Notes: generated by a model from the letters alone, not told the origin. Positions 1 through 6,136 are shown, counted from the first letter of the stretch. The stretch is 8,000 nt of DNA from Planctomycetaceae bacterium (GCA_031278315.1 JAITKS010000099.1:1-8000), one strand, 5' to 3'. Numbers and translations are program-made.

Positions 1-242
1 ACATCGTTTGAATAAAACGCCTTCGGGATAATTTGATCCTCAATAATTTTGTCATAAAAATTATCCTGTTACTTTTTTGAAATTGTTAAATATGTTGTCA
101 AGAGAAGCACGAAAAAAAATTAAACATTTTGTAATATACTTTTCATACTTGAAAATTCGGTATTTGTTTTAAACAAAACCAGCCCTGAAAGGTCGATCGG
201 ATATTTACTCAATAATAGTGATTAGCGATTCGAACTTATAAT

Positions 243-257
243 CGGTGCTAAGCACCG
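243..257. other. short GC-rich hairpin
   Basis: CGGTGC and GCACCG form a perfect 6-bp stem around a TAA loop. It stands out in AT-rich surroundings. Neither side carries a T-tract, so it is not a typical intrinsic terminator. Its function is unknown. Confidence 0.4.
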
Positions 258-264
258 CATGCGA

Positions 265-292
265 ACTAACCACTAACCACTATACACTAACC
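265..292. repeat. heptanucleotide tandem array (ACTAACC x4)
   Basis: Four head-to-tail 7-nt units start at 265, 272, 279 and 286. Three are exactly ACTAACC and the third is ACTATAC. The array lies in non-coding DNA and has no coding meaning on either strand. Confidence 0.75.
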
Positions 293-411
293 ATTATATT
301 GCTGTCTTTTTAGGGCGATTCTAGTTTTATACGTGAACGGTCACCTTTTTCGTTACAAAAAATAATACCGAATTTTAAAGTACAATGAGTATATTTACCC
401 AAATCATATTT

Positions 412-450
412 CTCTGTGTCCTCTGTGTCCTCTGTGTCCTCTGTGGTTAA
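412..450. repeat. 9-nt tandem repeat (CTCTGTGTC)
   Basis: Three exact 9-nt units (412-420, 421-429, 430-438) are followed by a partial unit CTCTGTG that runs into GTTAA at 446-450. On the minus strand this reads TTAACCACAGAG followed by GGACACAGA-type units, and it begins immediately after the T-rich tail of the lysS terminator. The right edge of the window (7966-8000) holds the same family in the opposite orientation. I recall CCACAGAG-type arrays from intergenic DNA of many bacteria, but their function is not established. Confidence 0.8.
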
Positions 451-488
451 TAAAAACAAAACTAAAGATGCGGTCGAGACGACCGCAT
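451..488 (-). terminator. rho-independent terminator of lysS
   Basis: Read on the minus strand, ATGCGGTCG and CGACCGCAT form a perfect 9-bp GC-rich stem with a 3-nt TCT loop (468-488). A T-rich tail (CTTTAGTTTTGTTTTTA, 451-467) follows. It lies about 80 nt after the lysS stop and points the right way to end the lysS transcript. It is the only textbook intrinsic terminator in the window. Confidence 0.85.
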
Positions 489-502
489 TCCCGAAAAAAA
501 TA

Positions 503-524
503 AATTATTCAACTGATATATTAC
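503..524. repeat. 22-bp dispersed repeat, copy downstream of lysS
   Basis: The copy reads AATTATTCAACTG, then ATA, then TATTAC. It matches the copy at 2361-2382 in 19 of 22 positions; the three differences fall together in the middle (ATA versus CGG). It sits between the lysS stop and the lysS terminator, so it would be part of the 3' untranslated RNA. Confidence 0.6.
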
Positions 525-530
525 CAAACC

Positions 531-551
531 TTAAACCTTAAACCTTAAACC
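531..551. repeat. heptanucleotide tandem array (TTAAACC x3)
   Basis: Three exact TTAAACC units start at 531, 538 and 545. A degenerate unit, CCAAACC, precedes them and TTAAATT follows. The array merges directly into the AAATTAC array. Confidence 0.75.
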
Positions 552-553
552 TT

Positions 554-574
554 AAATTACAAATTACAAATTAC
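554..574. repeat. heptanucleotide tandem array (AAATTAC x3) overlapping the lysS stop
   Basis: Three exact AAATTAC units start at 554, 561 and 568. The third unit contains the lysS stop codon (TAA on the minus strand, 571-573). The array therefore begins inside the end of the gene and continues into the 3' untranslated region. Confidence 0.75.
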
Positions 575-2283
575 AAATTTTGTTCTGGTCTTTGCAAGGG
601 GAATAGTATTACTTCGCGTATAGAATTTGTATTTGTTAGAATCATGCAGAGTCTATCGATTCCGATTCCTAGTCCTCCGGCCGGCGGCATTCCGTGTCTT
701 AAAGCGCGGATGAAATCTCTGTCCATTTTAGCCATTGAATCTTCAGCTTTTTGTCCTTCGATTTGCTCTAAAAAAAGTTGTTCTTGCAAGTCAGGATCAT
801 TTAATTCTGTGTACGCATTGGCTAACTCCATACTTTGAATATAAAGTTCAAATCGATCAGCGATTTCCGGTTTATCATTAAAACGCTTTGTCAACGGACA
901 AATAGCAGCCGGAAATTCTGTAACAAAAATAGGTCCTTTCAAATTAGGTACAACTTTTATTTCAAAAATTTCATTCTTTATCAAATCGAAATGTTTACCG
1001 GCGGTGTCAATATTCAACGCTTTCGCACTTTCTATAACGATGTCTTTATCTTTTGTTGTTGCGATATTTGTGTACTCTGCGATCAAATCATCAAAAGTAC
1101 GTCTCGCAAACGGCGGAGTAAAATCAACCGTTATATTATTCCATTCAATAACAAACCCCTGATTCGTTGCCCGCAGCGTATTCGTAATAATTTTTTCAGT
1201 CAAAGACATCATTGCATTACAATCTCCATAAGCTTGATAAGCTTCTAACATTGTAAATTCGGGGTTATGAGTATGGTCTATTCCTTCGTTTCGATAAACA
1301 CGTCCGATTTCATAAACTCGTTCCATCCCTCCGACTAACAAACGTTTTAGATGCAATTCCAAAGCGATCCGCATAAATAAAGGCATACTCAAAGCATTAT
1401 GATAAGTTTCAAAAGGACGGGCAGCAGCACCGCCTGCAATTGTATGCAACGTCGGACCTTCAACCTCGACAAAATTCTCTTCCGCAAATGTTTCACGGAC
1501 AGATTGTATAATTTTTGACCGCTTTAACATTCGCTCCATTACGCCGTCAGTGTGAATCAAATCCATGTAACGCATTCGGCTGCGCAGATCAGGGTCTGTT
1601 AATCCGTGAAATTTTTCAGGCGGAGTTTCAAGCGATTTCGATAAAAAAGTCAACTCGACAGCCGCAATCGATAACTCACCCGTGCGCGTTACCATCAACG
1701 TGCCTTCAACGCCGATTATATCACCAAGATCAAAACATTGTGCAAGTTCCCAATATTTCTCACCTACTTGTTTCGCACCAATTAGAATTTGTATTTTGCC
1801 TGTCCAATCCCATAAATCTATAAAAATTAATTTACCCTTTTTACGCTGCAACATTATTCGACCAGCAGCACGAACCTGAATACCTTCTTGATGAGATTGA
1901 GACTCCGGCGAACCCGATATCGATTCTTTCGTGTCTGTAGAATTGTCGGTCGAAGGATTAGTTGCAGCAGGATTAGTTGTTGCAGAATTAGTTGTTGCAG
2001 GATTAGTTGCAGCAGAATTAGTTGCAGCAGAATTAACAGGATTAGTTGTTGTTTCCGATGTTTTTTCCTCTTTAACTAAACTCACTGCTAAACTGCGAAT
2101 ATACGAAATAGATTGTTGCCGATCAAATCGCTTGCCCCATGGATCGAAACCTAAATCTTTAATTTTGCGTAATTTTTCGCGGCGTGCTGCTTCAAGCACC
2201 GCGCCTGTTCCAGCAGTTTCGCCGCCAACTTGATTACATGAATTGTTATCTTTGTTATTTTCTTTTTCTTTTTCTTTTGACAT
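571..2283 (-). CDS. lysS: lysyl-tRNA synthetase, class II
   Basis: This enzyme charges tRNA(Lys) with lysine in the cytoplasm, using ATP. The 570 residues show the class II LysRS plan: an N-terminal helix (about 28-70), an OB-fold anticodon-binding domain (about 134-218), then the class II catalytic core. Visible signatures are the linker KFHGL (224-228), motif 1 around 271-287 with GGAAARPF, motif 2 RVYRNEGIDHTHNPEFTMLE (328-347), the ELND segment (493-496) and motif 3 GGLGIGIDR (536-544). The family is usually near 500 residues. The excess is a Thr/Asn/Ala/Ser/Pro-rich insertion (about 73-133) between the N-terminal helix and the OB fold, encoded partly by a 15-nt tandem repeat, plus a lysine/glutamate/asparagine-rich start. 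The ATG at 2283 has no Shine-Dalgarno sequence; it is chosen because the frame is open and the next region is already family-like. The gene lies 104 bp after dnaX and ends in a strong terminator. Confidence 0.96.
   Translation of the reverse strand: MSKEKEKENNKDNNSCNQVGGETAGTGAVLEAARREKLRKIKDLGFDPWGKRFDRQQSISYIRSLAVSLVKEEKTSETTTNPVNSAATNSAATNPATTNSATTNPAATNPSTDNSTDTKESISGSPESQSHQEGIQVRAAGRIMLQRKKGKLIFIDLWDWTGKIQILIGAKQVGEKYWELAQCFDLGDIIGVEGTLMVTRTGELSIAAVELTFLSKSLETPPEKFHGLTDPDLRSRMRYMDLIHTDGVMERMLKRSKIIQSVRETFAEENFVEVEGPTLHTIAGGAAARPFETYHNALSMPLFMRIALELHLKRLLVGGMERVYEIGRVYRNEGIDHTHNPEFTMLEAYQAYGDCNAMMSLTEKIITNTLRATNQGFVIEWNNITVDFTPPFARRTFDDLIAEYTNIATTKDKDIVIESAKALNIDTAGKHFDLIKNEIFEIKVVPNLKGPIFVTEFPAAICPLTKRFNDKPEIADRFELYIQSMELANAYTELNDPDLQEQLFLEQIEGQKAEDSMAKMDRDFIRALRHGMPPAGGLGIGIDRLCMILTNTNSIREVILFPLQRPEQNL
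1955..2029 (-). repeat. 15-nt in-frame tandem repeat inside lysS
   Basis: Five 15-nt units start at 1955, 1970, 1985, 2000 and 2015, of the form G(G/A)ATTAGTTG(C/T)(A/T)GCA. Further degenerate units continue to about 2050. On the coding strand each unit gives five residues of the type A-A/T-T-N-S/P. Because the unit is a multiple of three, copy-number change keeps the reading frame. Confidence 0.85.
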
Positions 2284-2319
2284 AAAAATAATTTTGTTAA
2301 TTGTGTGATATTACATTTA

Positions 2320-2358
2320 TTTTTTACATTAGACCCAAAAAAGTAATAATGTAAAAAA
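2320..2358. other. AT-rich inverted repeat between dnaX and lysS
   Basis: TTTTTTACATTA (2320-2331) and TAATGTAAAAAA (2347-2358) are perfect 12-bp inverted arms around a 15-nt loop. The element lies about 30-68 nt after the dnaX stop and about 40 nt before lysS. It could end dnaX transcription weakly, or lie in the lysS promoter region. It lacks a T-tract after the stem on either strand, so a terminator call is not secure. Confidence 0.45.
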
Positions 2359-2360
2359 CG

Positions 2361-2382
2361 AATTATTCAACTGCGGTATTAC
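2361..2382. repeat. 22-bp dispersed repeat, copy downstream of dnaX
   Basis: The copy reads AATTATTCAACTG, then CGG, then TATTAC, and begins 5 bp beyond the dnaX stop codon. It partners the copy at 503-524, which follows lysS. Both copies have the same orientation relative to the gene they follow. Confidence 0.6.
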
Positions 2383-2387
2383 GTTTT

Positions 2388-4553
2388 TTATTTTGCGTCG
2401 ATAATTTCGGTACGAAATAAATCGGCGATTTTTTTCACTAGCGGATTGTTTGCTGCCGATTCAAAAATTGCACGGCTCTCTTGCGAAGTCCGCGATTGTA
2501 CAGGACTCGATTTTGCAGCCTGCTTTATTTCCTCGTGAACTAAACGTAATTGAACGTTTCTGCCTACAGTTTGACATAACGCTGCTCTCAATCTTGGTAA
2601 TTCACGTTCGCAATATTCTTTTGTTGATAAATTTTGAAAAACGACAACAAACGTTTCCGGTTTCACAAATTGAACCCGCAAGAAAATTGCCGCCGAAGAC
2701 CCTAAAATTCCTGCAACGGAATCAGTCGCATTACGCCAAATTTCTGTCGCTTTGTCCGAATCAATTTTATTCAACTCGACCAATGACCACACTTTCGGCG
2801 AAACAGTTTCTAATCCCGTTGTTGATAAATCAGTCTGACTTTCAGATTTCGTTGTCTCATTTTTTAATTTCGGACTTGCAGTTTTTTCTGTTGATTTAAT
2901 TTCTGTTATGACTTGCCGCGTCGGGTCTGAAATTTTCACACCGACATTAGCTTGACCCCTCAAACCCGATGCCGATTGAACAACCCGCCGCGCTGATTTT
3001 ACAGTTTCACCCGATAAAACAGCATTATTCTCAACCGGTAAATTGATCTGAATTTCACCCTTACGCAATTTGTCCAACAAGACCGAAATCATCTGAAAAT
3101 TATCAAGATATGCAATTCTCACTAACGCTAATTCTACTAGAACCCGCGTTTGTGTATTGTATCTCATCCTGCTGTAAGTTTGATCCAAAATTTGAATAGC
3201 CGCTAAAAGACGCTGGATTCCAAATGTGTTCGCAAGTTTACTAACTTTTTCAAATTGATTCGGCGTACAAAAAATCATCAACTGCGCTTTACCGCCCGAA
3301 ACAACAACTAATAAATCTCGAAAGAATCCAATCATTTGCTCAATTAATACAGTCAAATCGACACCTTCCGAAATTGCTTTGTCAATATCAACAAAAATTT
3401 TAGCAGTATCACAAGCCGAAATAGAATCTAACAACTGAAAAAGTAATTGATCGTTTGCCGTTCCTAACATATTGTGAACATCTTCCAAGTTGATTCTTTG
3501 CGGTGCAAACGAAAGCAATTGCTCAAGCAAAGATTGTGCATCCCGCATCGAACCGGCAGCCCGCCGCGCAAGTAACTCAAACACACCTTCTTCAGCCGTT
3601 ATGCCCTCGTTTGCAGCAATTTCCGATAAATGCTGAGAAATATTTTTTATGTCAATTCCGGCAAAATCATATCGCTGACAACGCGATAAAATCGTAATCG
3701 GAATTTTAGACGGCTCAGTCGTACAAAATATAAACTTGACATGCTCAGGAGGCTCTTCAAGAATTTTCAAAAGCGCATTAAATGCCTCACGCGTCAACAT
3801 GTGAACTTCATCAATTATGTAAATTTTATATTTAGAACGACTCGGACAAATCGACGCACTCAATCGAAGTTGTCTAATCTCATCGATTCCGCGATTACTC
3901 GCACCGTCAATTTCAAGAACATCAATATCTTCGCCCGTGCTGATTCCAATACAACTATCACATACACCGCAAGGTTTGCTCGTTGGTCCGGTAACACAAT
4001 TTAACGATTTAGAAAATATACGCGCAGTCGATGTTTTACCAACTCCGCGCGCACCCGTGAAAAGATAAGCATGACCAATTCGACCTGTTGAAATCGCATT
4101 CGCCAAAGCTTGTGAAATATGAGTTTGACCAACAAGCTCGGCAAATGTTTTAGGTCTGTAACGCCGCGCTACAACTTGGTAACTCGCCGAAGTCAACGAA
4201 TGATCCGAGTCGAATTTATCAGTCAATTTATCAGTCAATTTATCAGACAATTTATCAGACAATTTATCAGTCAACTTATTCGGTAAATCGTCCGGCGAAT
4301 CATCTGAATTATCCGGTGAATCATCCGGCAACTTATCAGCTTTTTCTGTTGATTGCTCTGTAGAATTATCAATTAAATTATTGGCTAAATTATCGGAAGA
4401 ACGATTAGACAACGTTTTAGCATTGCGTTCAGTTTTTATGTCTGCCGTTTGATTTTTAGGTTTCTCGATAATTTCATCATCGTCGTCGTCGAATCCGATA
4501 TTGAGTCCGGCAGTTTCAACTAACTTCTCTCGTTTGTTTTTTTGTGCAGCCAT
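2388..4553 (-). CDS. dnaX: DNA polymerase III subunit tau/gamma (clamp loader ATPase)
   Basis: This is the ATPase subunit of the replicative clamp loader, which opens the sliding clamp and, in its long form, tethers polymerase and helicase. The family core begins at SYQVVARRYRPKTF (124-137). It shows Walker A GARGVGKT (167-174), a zinc module with C186, C195, C198 and C201, Walker B with the DE pair D248/E249, the SRC motif with its arginine finger (S290-C292) and the sensor-2 region GSMRDAQ (334-340). The oligomerization domain runs to about 485, a low-complexity linker to about 585, and a C-terminal tau-like domain from about 587. The first 123 residues are unusual: acidic, low-complexity and with KLTD/KLSD repeats, whereas most DnaX proteins start at the core. 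No Met occurs between residues 2 and 251. A TTG at codon 120 (4194-4196) could start a conventional-length product but has no Shine-Dalgarno sequence. The ATG at 4553 is preferred because the frame is open throughout; its own Shine-Dalgarno is weak or absent. A possible frameshift site lies at codons 564-565. Confidence 0.95.
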   Translation of the reverse strand: MAAQKNKREKLVETAGLNIGFDDDDDEIIEKPKNQTADIKTERNAKTLSNRSSDNLANNLIDNSTEQSTEKADKLPDDSPDNSDDSPDDLPNKLTDKLSDKLSDKLTDKLTDKFDSDHSLTSASYQVVARRYRPKTFAELVGQTHISQALANAISTGRIGHAYLFTGARGVGKTSTARIFSKSLNCVTGPTSKPCGVCDSCIGISTGEDIDVLEIDGASNRGIDEIRQLRLSASICPSRSKYKIYIIDEVHMLTREAFNALLKILEEPPEHVKFIFCTTEPSKIPITILSRCQRYDFAGIDIKNISQHLSEIAANEGITAEEGVFELLARRAAGSMRDAQSLLEQLLSFAPQRINLEDVHNMLGTANDQLLFQLLDSISACDTAKIFVDIDKAISEGVDLTVLIEQMIGFFRDLLVVVSGGKAQLMIFCTPNQFEKVSKLANTFGIQRLLAAIQILDQTYSRMRYNTQTRVLVELALVRIAYLDNFQMISVLLDKLRKGEIQINLPVENNAVLSGETVKSARRVVQSASGLRGQANVGVKISDPTRQVITEIKSTEKTASPKLKNETTKSESQTDLSTTGLETVSPKVWSLVELNKIDSDKATEIWRNATDSVAGILGSSAAIFLRVQFVKPETFVVVFQNLSTKEYCERELPRLRAALCQTVGRNVQLRLVHEEIKQAAKSSPVQSRTSQESRAIFESAANNPLVKKIADLFRTEIIDAK
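2834..2866 (-). promoter_or_regulatory. candidate programmed -1 frameshift site in dnaX
   Basis: On the coding strand the codons L563-K564-N565-E566 read TTA AAA AAT GAG, giving the heptamer A AAA AAT (2865-2859) in the phase needed for a -1 slip. After a slip the next codon is TGA (2859-2857), so translation would stop at once and give a product of about 565 residues. That product would keep the whole ATPase and oligomerization region and lose the C-terminal domain. Twelve nt downstream a small 5-bp hairpin (TCTGA/TCAGA, loop AAG, 2834-2846) can form. This stimulator is weak and no upstream Shine-Dalgarno-like stimulator is obvious. Frameshifting in dnaX is known in E. coli, and transcriptional slippage in Thermus. 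Confidence 0.45.
4213..4272 (-). repeat. 12-nt in-frame tandem repeat inside dnaX
   Basis: Five 12-nt units AATTTATCAG(T/A)C start at 4213, 4225, 4237, 4249 and 4261. On the coding strand they give the four-residue period KLTD/KLSD (about residues 94-113). More degenerate DDSPDNS-like coding continues on the N-terminal side. Like the lysS array, the unit length preserves frame. Confidence 0.85.
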
Positions 4554-4631
4554 CGTTTTTTATTCTTTCTGATTTAATCTGTTTACACGTAATTAAAATT
4601 TACGCATAGAATATAAGTATAAAAAAATAAC

Positions 4632-4661
4632 CGTTCACCGAATTTTTTTATTTTGTGAACG
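4632..4661. promoter_or_regulatory. inverted repeat upstream of dnaX, possible operator
   Basis: CGTTCAC (4632-4638) and GTGAACG (4655-4661) are perfect 7-bp arms separated by 16 nt of mostly A/T. The element lies about 80-108 nt upstream of the dnaX ATG. AT-rich -10-like text (TATACT/TATATT on the minus strand, about 4608-4621) lies between it and the gene. GTGAACGG also occurs at 333-340. A regulatory role is inferred only from symmetry and position. Confidence 0.3.
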
Positions 4662-4734
4662 TTCATGTTTGTAATGTATCAGCGGATTTTTTTCGTAACA
4701 GTCTATTTGACATTTTGATTTAATTTTTTTAACT

Positions 4735-4802
4735 CGAAATATCACCGCGAAATATCACGAAACACACAAAAAGAGTTTTAAATAATTTTCGTGTATTTCG
4801 TG
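4735..4802. repeat. direct plus inverted repeat cluster (CACGAAACAC type)
   Basis: CGAAATATCAC occurs at 4735-4745 and again at 4748-4758. From 4756, CACGAAACACACAAAA faces the imperfect inverted arm TTTTCGTGTATTTCGTG (4786-4802) across AGAGTTTTAAATAA. The sequence AAAAAGAGTTTTAAA (4768-4782) recurs exactly at 7891-7905. It looks like a dispersed intergenic element. Nothing suggests coding. Confidence 0.5.
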
Positions 4803-4893
4803 TTAAAAAATTTTACTCGTCACAATCGTAATATACGGAATTTCCACTGATACCGCTGATATATTACTCCCGCAATTTTATATTACGTTTTTA

Positions 4894-4978
4894 GAAATTC
4901 TCACTATATATATTCTCTCTATATTCTCACTATATATATACTCTATACATAATCATACTCTGCATGAGTGAGAATTTC
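4894..4978. repeat. 12-bp inverted repeat with nested 16-bp direct repeat
   Basis: GAAATTCTCACT (4894-4905) and AGTGAGAATTTC (4967-4978) are perfect inverted arms. A direct repeat ATTCTCACTATATATA occurs at 4897-4912 and 4923-4938, so two left-arm copies could compete for the single right arm. The interior is almost pure TATA/CTCT text. Confidence 0.65.
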
Positions 4979-4993
4979 CGATATATCCGTTAT

Positions 4994-5021
4994 CCGTGCG
5001 TGATATATTCACCACACACGG
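4994..5021 (-). other. hairpin in the 3' region of the epimerase transcript
   Basis: Read on the minus strand, the segment folds into a 12-bp stem (5021-5010 with 5005-4994) around a 4-nt loop. The three positions that do not pair as DNA all become G-U pairs in minus-strand RNA but would be A-C mismatches in plus-strand RNA. It begins 20 nt after the epimerase stop. No T-tract follows, so it may be a transcript-end stabiliser or a factor-dependent stop rather than a classic terminator. Confidence 0.45.
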
Positions 5022-5041
5022 ACTTCACACGGAATCAATTT

Positions 5042-6046
5042 TTACTGATTTTCTTTATCAAATGCGCCGTCAAAAGCTAACGTGCTGGGCGAGAAATCAA
5101 TTTTTTTAACGAATTTTGCGGCTTCGGTTGCACCAAATTCGCGTTCCATTCCCATATCTTCCCACTCGACAGAAAGCGGACCGTTGTAACCGATATTGTT
5201 TAACGCTCTTATTATTTCTTCAAAATTTACAGCGCCGTGTCCGAGCGATCTGAAATCCCAGCCGCGTCTGTAATCTCCGAAGTTCAAATGAGAAGCTAAA
5301 ATACCGGTTTTACCGTTTAATGTAACGATTGCGTCTTTCATGTGTACGTGATAAATCCGATCCTTAAATTTGTACAAGAATTCAACGGGATCAACACCTT
5401 GCCAGATCAAGTGTGAAGGGTCAAAGTTGAATCCGAATTCAGGCCGATAATTTAATGCTTCGAGAGCACGTTCTGCGGAGTAGAAGTCGAAAGCGATTTC
5501 AGTCGGATGTACTTCGAGAGCGAATTTTACACCGCATTCACCGAACACATCAAGAATCGGGTTAAATCGATCTGCCAGCAGTTTGAAACCGTCGTCGATC
5601 CAGCTTTGCGGAACGGGCGGGAAAGAATAGAAGTAAGCCCAAATACTCGATCCTGTGAAACCGGTAACTACGCTTACGCCGAGTTTTTTTGCTGCTCTTG
5701 CTGTATCTTTGTATTCATTTGCTGCTCTTTCGTTAACTCCGGCAGGATTGCCGTCGCCCCAGATATAATCCGGCAACACAGATTTATGACGTGAATCAAT
5801 CTGATCGAGAATCGCTTGTCCAACAAGATGCGATTGTACCGCCCAGATACTAAGCCCGTTTTGGGTTAAAATTTCACGTCTTTGGGCGCAATAATCGTCT
5901 TCTTTAAGTGCTCTTTGGACATCGAAAAGTTCGCCCCAACATGCGAGTTCGAGTCCGTCGTAACCAAAGCTTTTAGCTTTCGGTGCGAGTTCGGCAAGTT
6001 TAAGATCAGCCCATTGTCCTGTAGTAAGTGTAACAGGTCTTGACAT
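5042..6046 (-). CDS. sugar phosphate isomerase/epimerase (xylose isomerase-like TIM barrel)
   Basis: The 334-aa protein is a soluble TIM-barrel enzyme of the AP endonuclease 2/xylose isomerase-like superfamily (PF01261-type), whose members isomerise or epimerise sugars and inositols with a divalent metal. The pattern of metal-binding acidic and histidine residues is intact: E178 in LEVHP, D209 and H212 in NFDPSH, H235 in HVHMKD, and E294 in SVEWED. The N-terminal strand carries FGYDGLELACWGE. There is no signal peptide or membrane segment. The start is secured by AAGGAG at 6055-6060, 8 nt upstream of the ATG. The gene lies 207 bp after the cupin gene on the same strand, which suggests a shared sugar pathway. 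The substrate cannot be read from the sequence, so no gene symbol is given. The length is normal for the family and no defect is visible. Confidence 0.9.
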   Translation of the reverse strand: MSRPVTLTTGQWADLKLAELAPKAKSFGYDGLELACWGELFDVQRALKEDDYCAQRREILTQNGLSIWAVQSHLVGQAILDQIDSRHKSVLPDYIWGDGNPAGVNERAANEYKDTARAAKKLGVSVVTGFTGSSIWAYFYSFPPVPQSWIDDGFKLLADRFNPILDVFGECGVKFALEVHPTEIAFDFYSAERALEALNYRPEFGFNFDPSHLIWQGVDPVEFLYKFKDRIYHVHMKDAIVTLNGKTGILASHLNFGDYRRGWDFRSLGHGAVNFEEIIRALNNIGYNGPLSVEWEDMGMEREFGATEAAKFVKKIDFSPSTLAFDGAFDKENQ

Positions 6047-6054
6047 TTTATAGT

Positions 6055-6060
6055 CTCCTT
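6055..6060 (-). promoter_or_regulatory. Shine-Dalgarno of the epimerase gene
   Basis: AAGGAG on the minus strand lies 8 nt before the ATG, within the run AAAGGAGA. It fixes the start at 6046 and contrasts with dnaX and lysS, which have no such site. Confidence 0.85.
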
Positions 6061-6112
6061 TGATTTAATTTGATGGTTGTTAGTTGTAAAGTTTTAGTTG
6101 AATTGTTTTTTT

Positions 6113-6136
6113 GTAACGTTAATTAGTAAACGTTAC
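6113..6136. promoter_or_regulatory. palindrome upstream of the epimerase gene, candidate operator
   Basis: GTAACGTT and AACGTTAC are perfect 8-bp arms around the 8-nt spacer AATTAGTA. The palindrome lies 67-90 nt upstream of the epimerase ATG, in the 207-bp gap after the cupin gene. On the minus strand an A-run rather than a T-run follows it, so it is not a terminator for the cupin transcript. The AACG cores and dyad symmetry would suit a dimeric repressor of the sugar genes. That role is inferred. Confidence 0.45.

Larger units (their letters stand above)
1..410. other. non-coding region downstream of lysS, left edge
   Basis: No reading frame here looks like a gene on either strand. The stretch is very AT-rich and holds small symmetric elements: CGTTT/AAACG arms near 5-18, GGATAAT (26-32) against ATTATCC (60-66), a TTTGTTT/AAACAAA near-palindrome around 163-177, the GC-rich hairpin at 243-257 and the heptamer array at 265-292. 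The text CAGCCCTGAAAGG near 180-192 resembles a motif that I recall from intergenic repeats of other bacteria, but this is a weak recollection. The gene to the left, if any, lies outside the window. Confidence 0.6.
4803..5041. other. non-coding, repeat-rich region between epimerase gene and dnaX
   Basis: No reading frame here looks like a gene. The region contains CTGATATATTAC (about 4856-4867), which echoes the 3' end of the 22-bp repeat at 503-524, and TATTACGTTTTT (about 4881-4892), also found just downstream of dnaX (about 2378-2389). The inverted/direct repeat structure at 4894-4978 and the hairpin at 4994-5021 lie here. Together with 4554-4802 it separates the sugar genes from dnaX by 488 bp, which argues against one continuous operon. 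Confidence 0.5.

Noticed and set aside
229..260. GATTCGAAC text followed by a GC-rich hairpin, resembling a tRNA T-loop
   Set aside because: No T-stem, anticodon arm or acceptor stem can be assembled around it on either strand.
531..551. Telomere-like repeat (TTAAACC)
   Set aside because: It has only three units, sits internally next to a bacterial gene, and the unit is not a true telomere sequence.
265..574. CRISPR array
   Set aside because: The repeats are 7-9 nt head to tail with no unique spacers, and no cas genes are nearby.
835..2233. Several open frames on the plus strand opposite lysS (for example 835-1248 and 1931-2233)
   Set aside because: They are antisense shadows of lysS. The 1931-2233 frame owes its Val/Ala/Leu repeats to the 15-nt array read on the other strand, and none shows a recognisable domain or ribosome binding site.
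2284..2319. Lysine riboswitch or T-box controlling lysS
   Set aside because: The 104-bp gap is too short and AT-rich, with no conserved riboswitch or T-box text visible.
2429..2435. A7 run near the 3' end of dnaX as a frameshift site
   Set aside because: It lies at codons 707-709 of 721 and is not in X XXY YYZ phase. A slip would only change the last few residues.
2450..4004. Open frames on the plus strand opposite dnaX (for example 2450-2899 and 3741-4004)
   Set aside because: They lie wholly inside the well-supported dnaX gene and have no family-like sequence.
6113..6136. Intrinsic terminator for the cupin gene
   Set aside because: On the transcribed strand an A-run rather than a T-run follows the stem, so an operator is the better reading.
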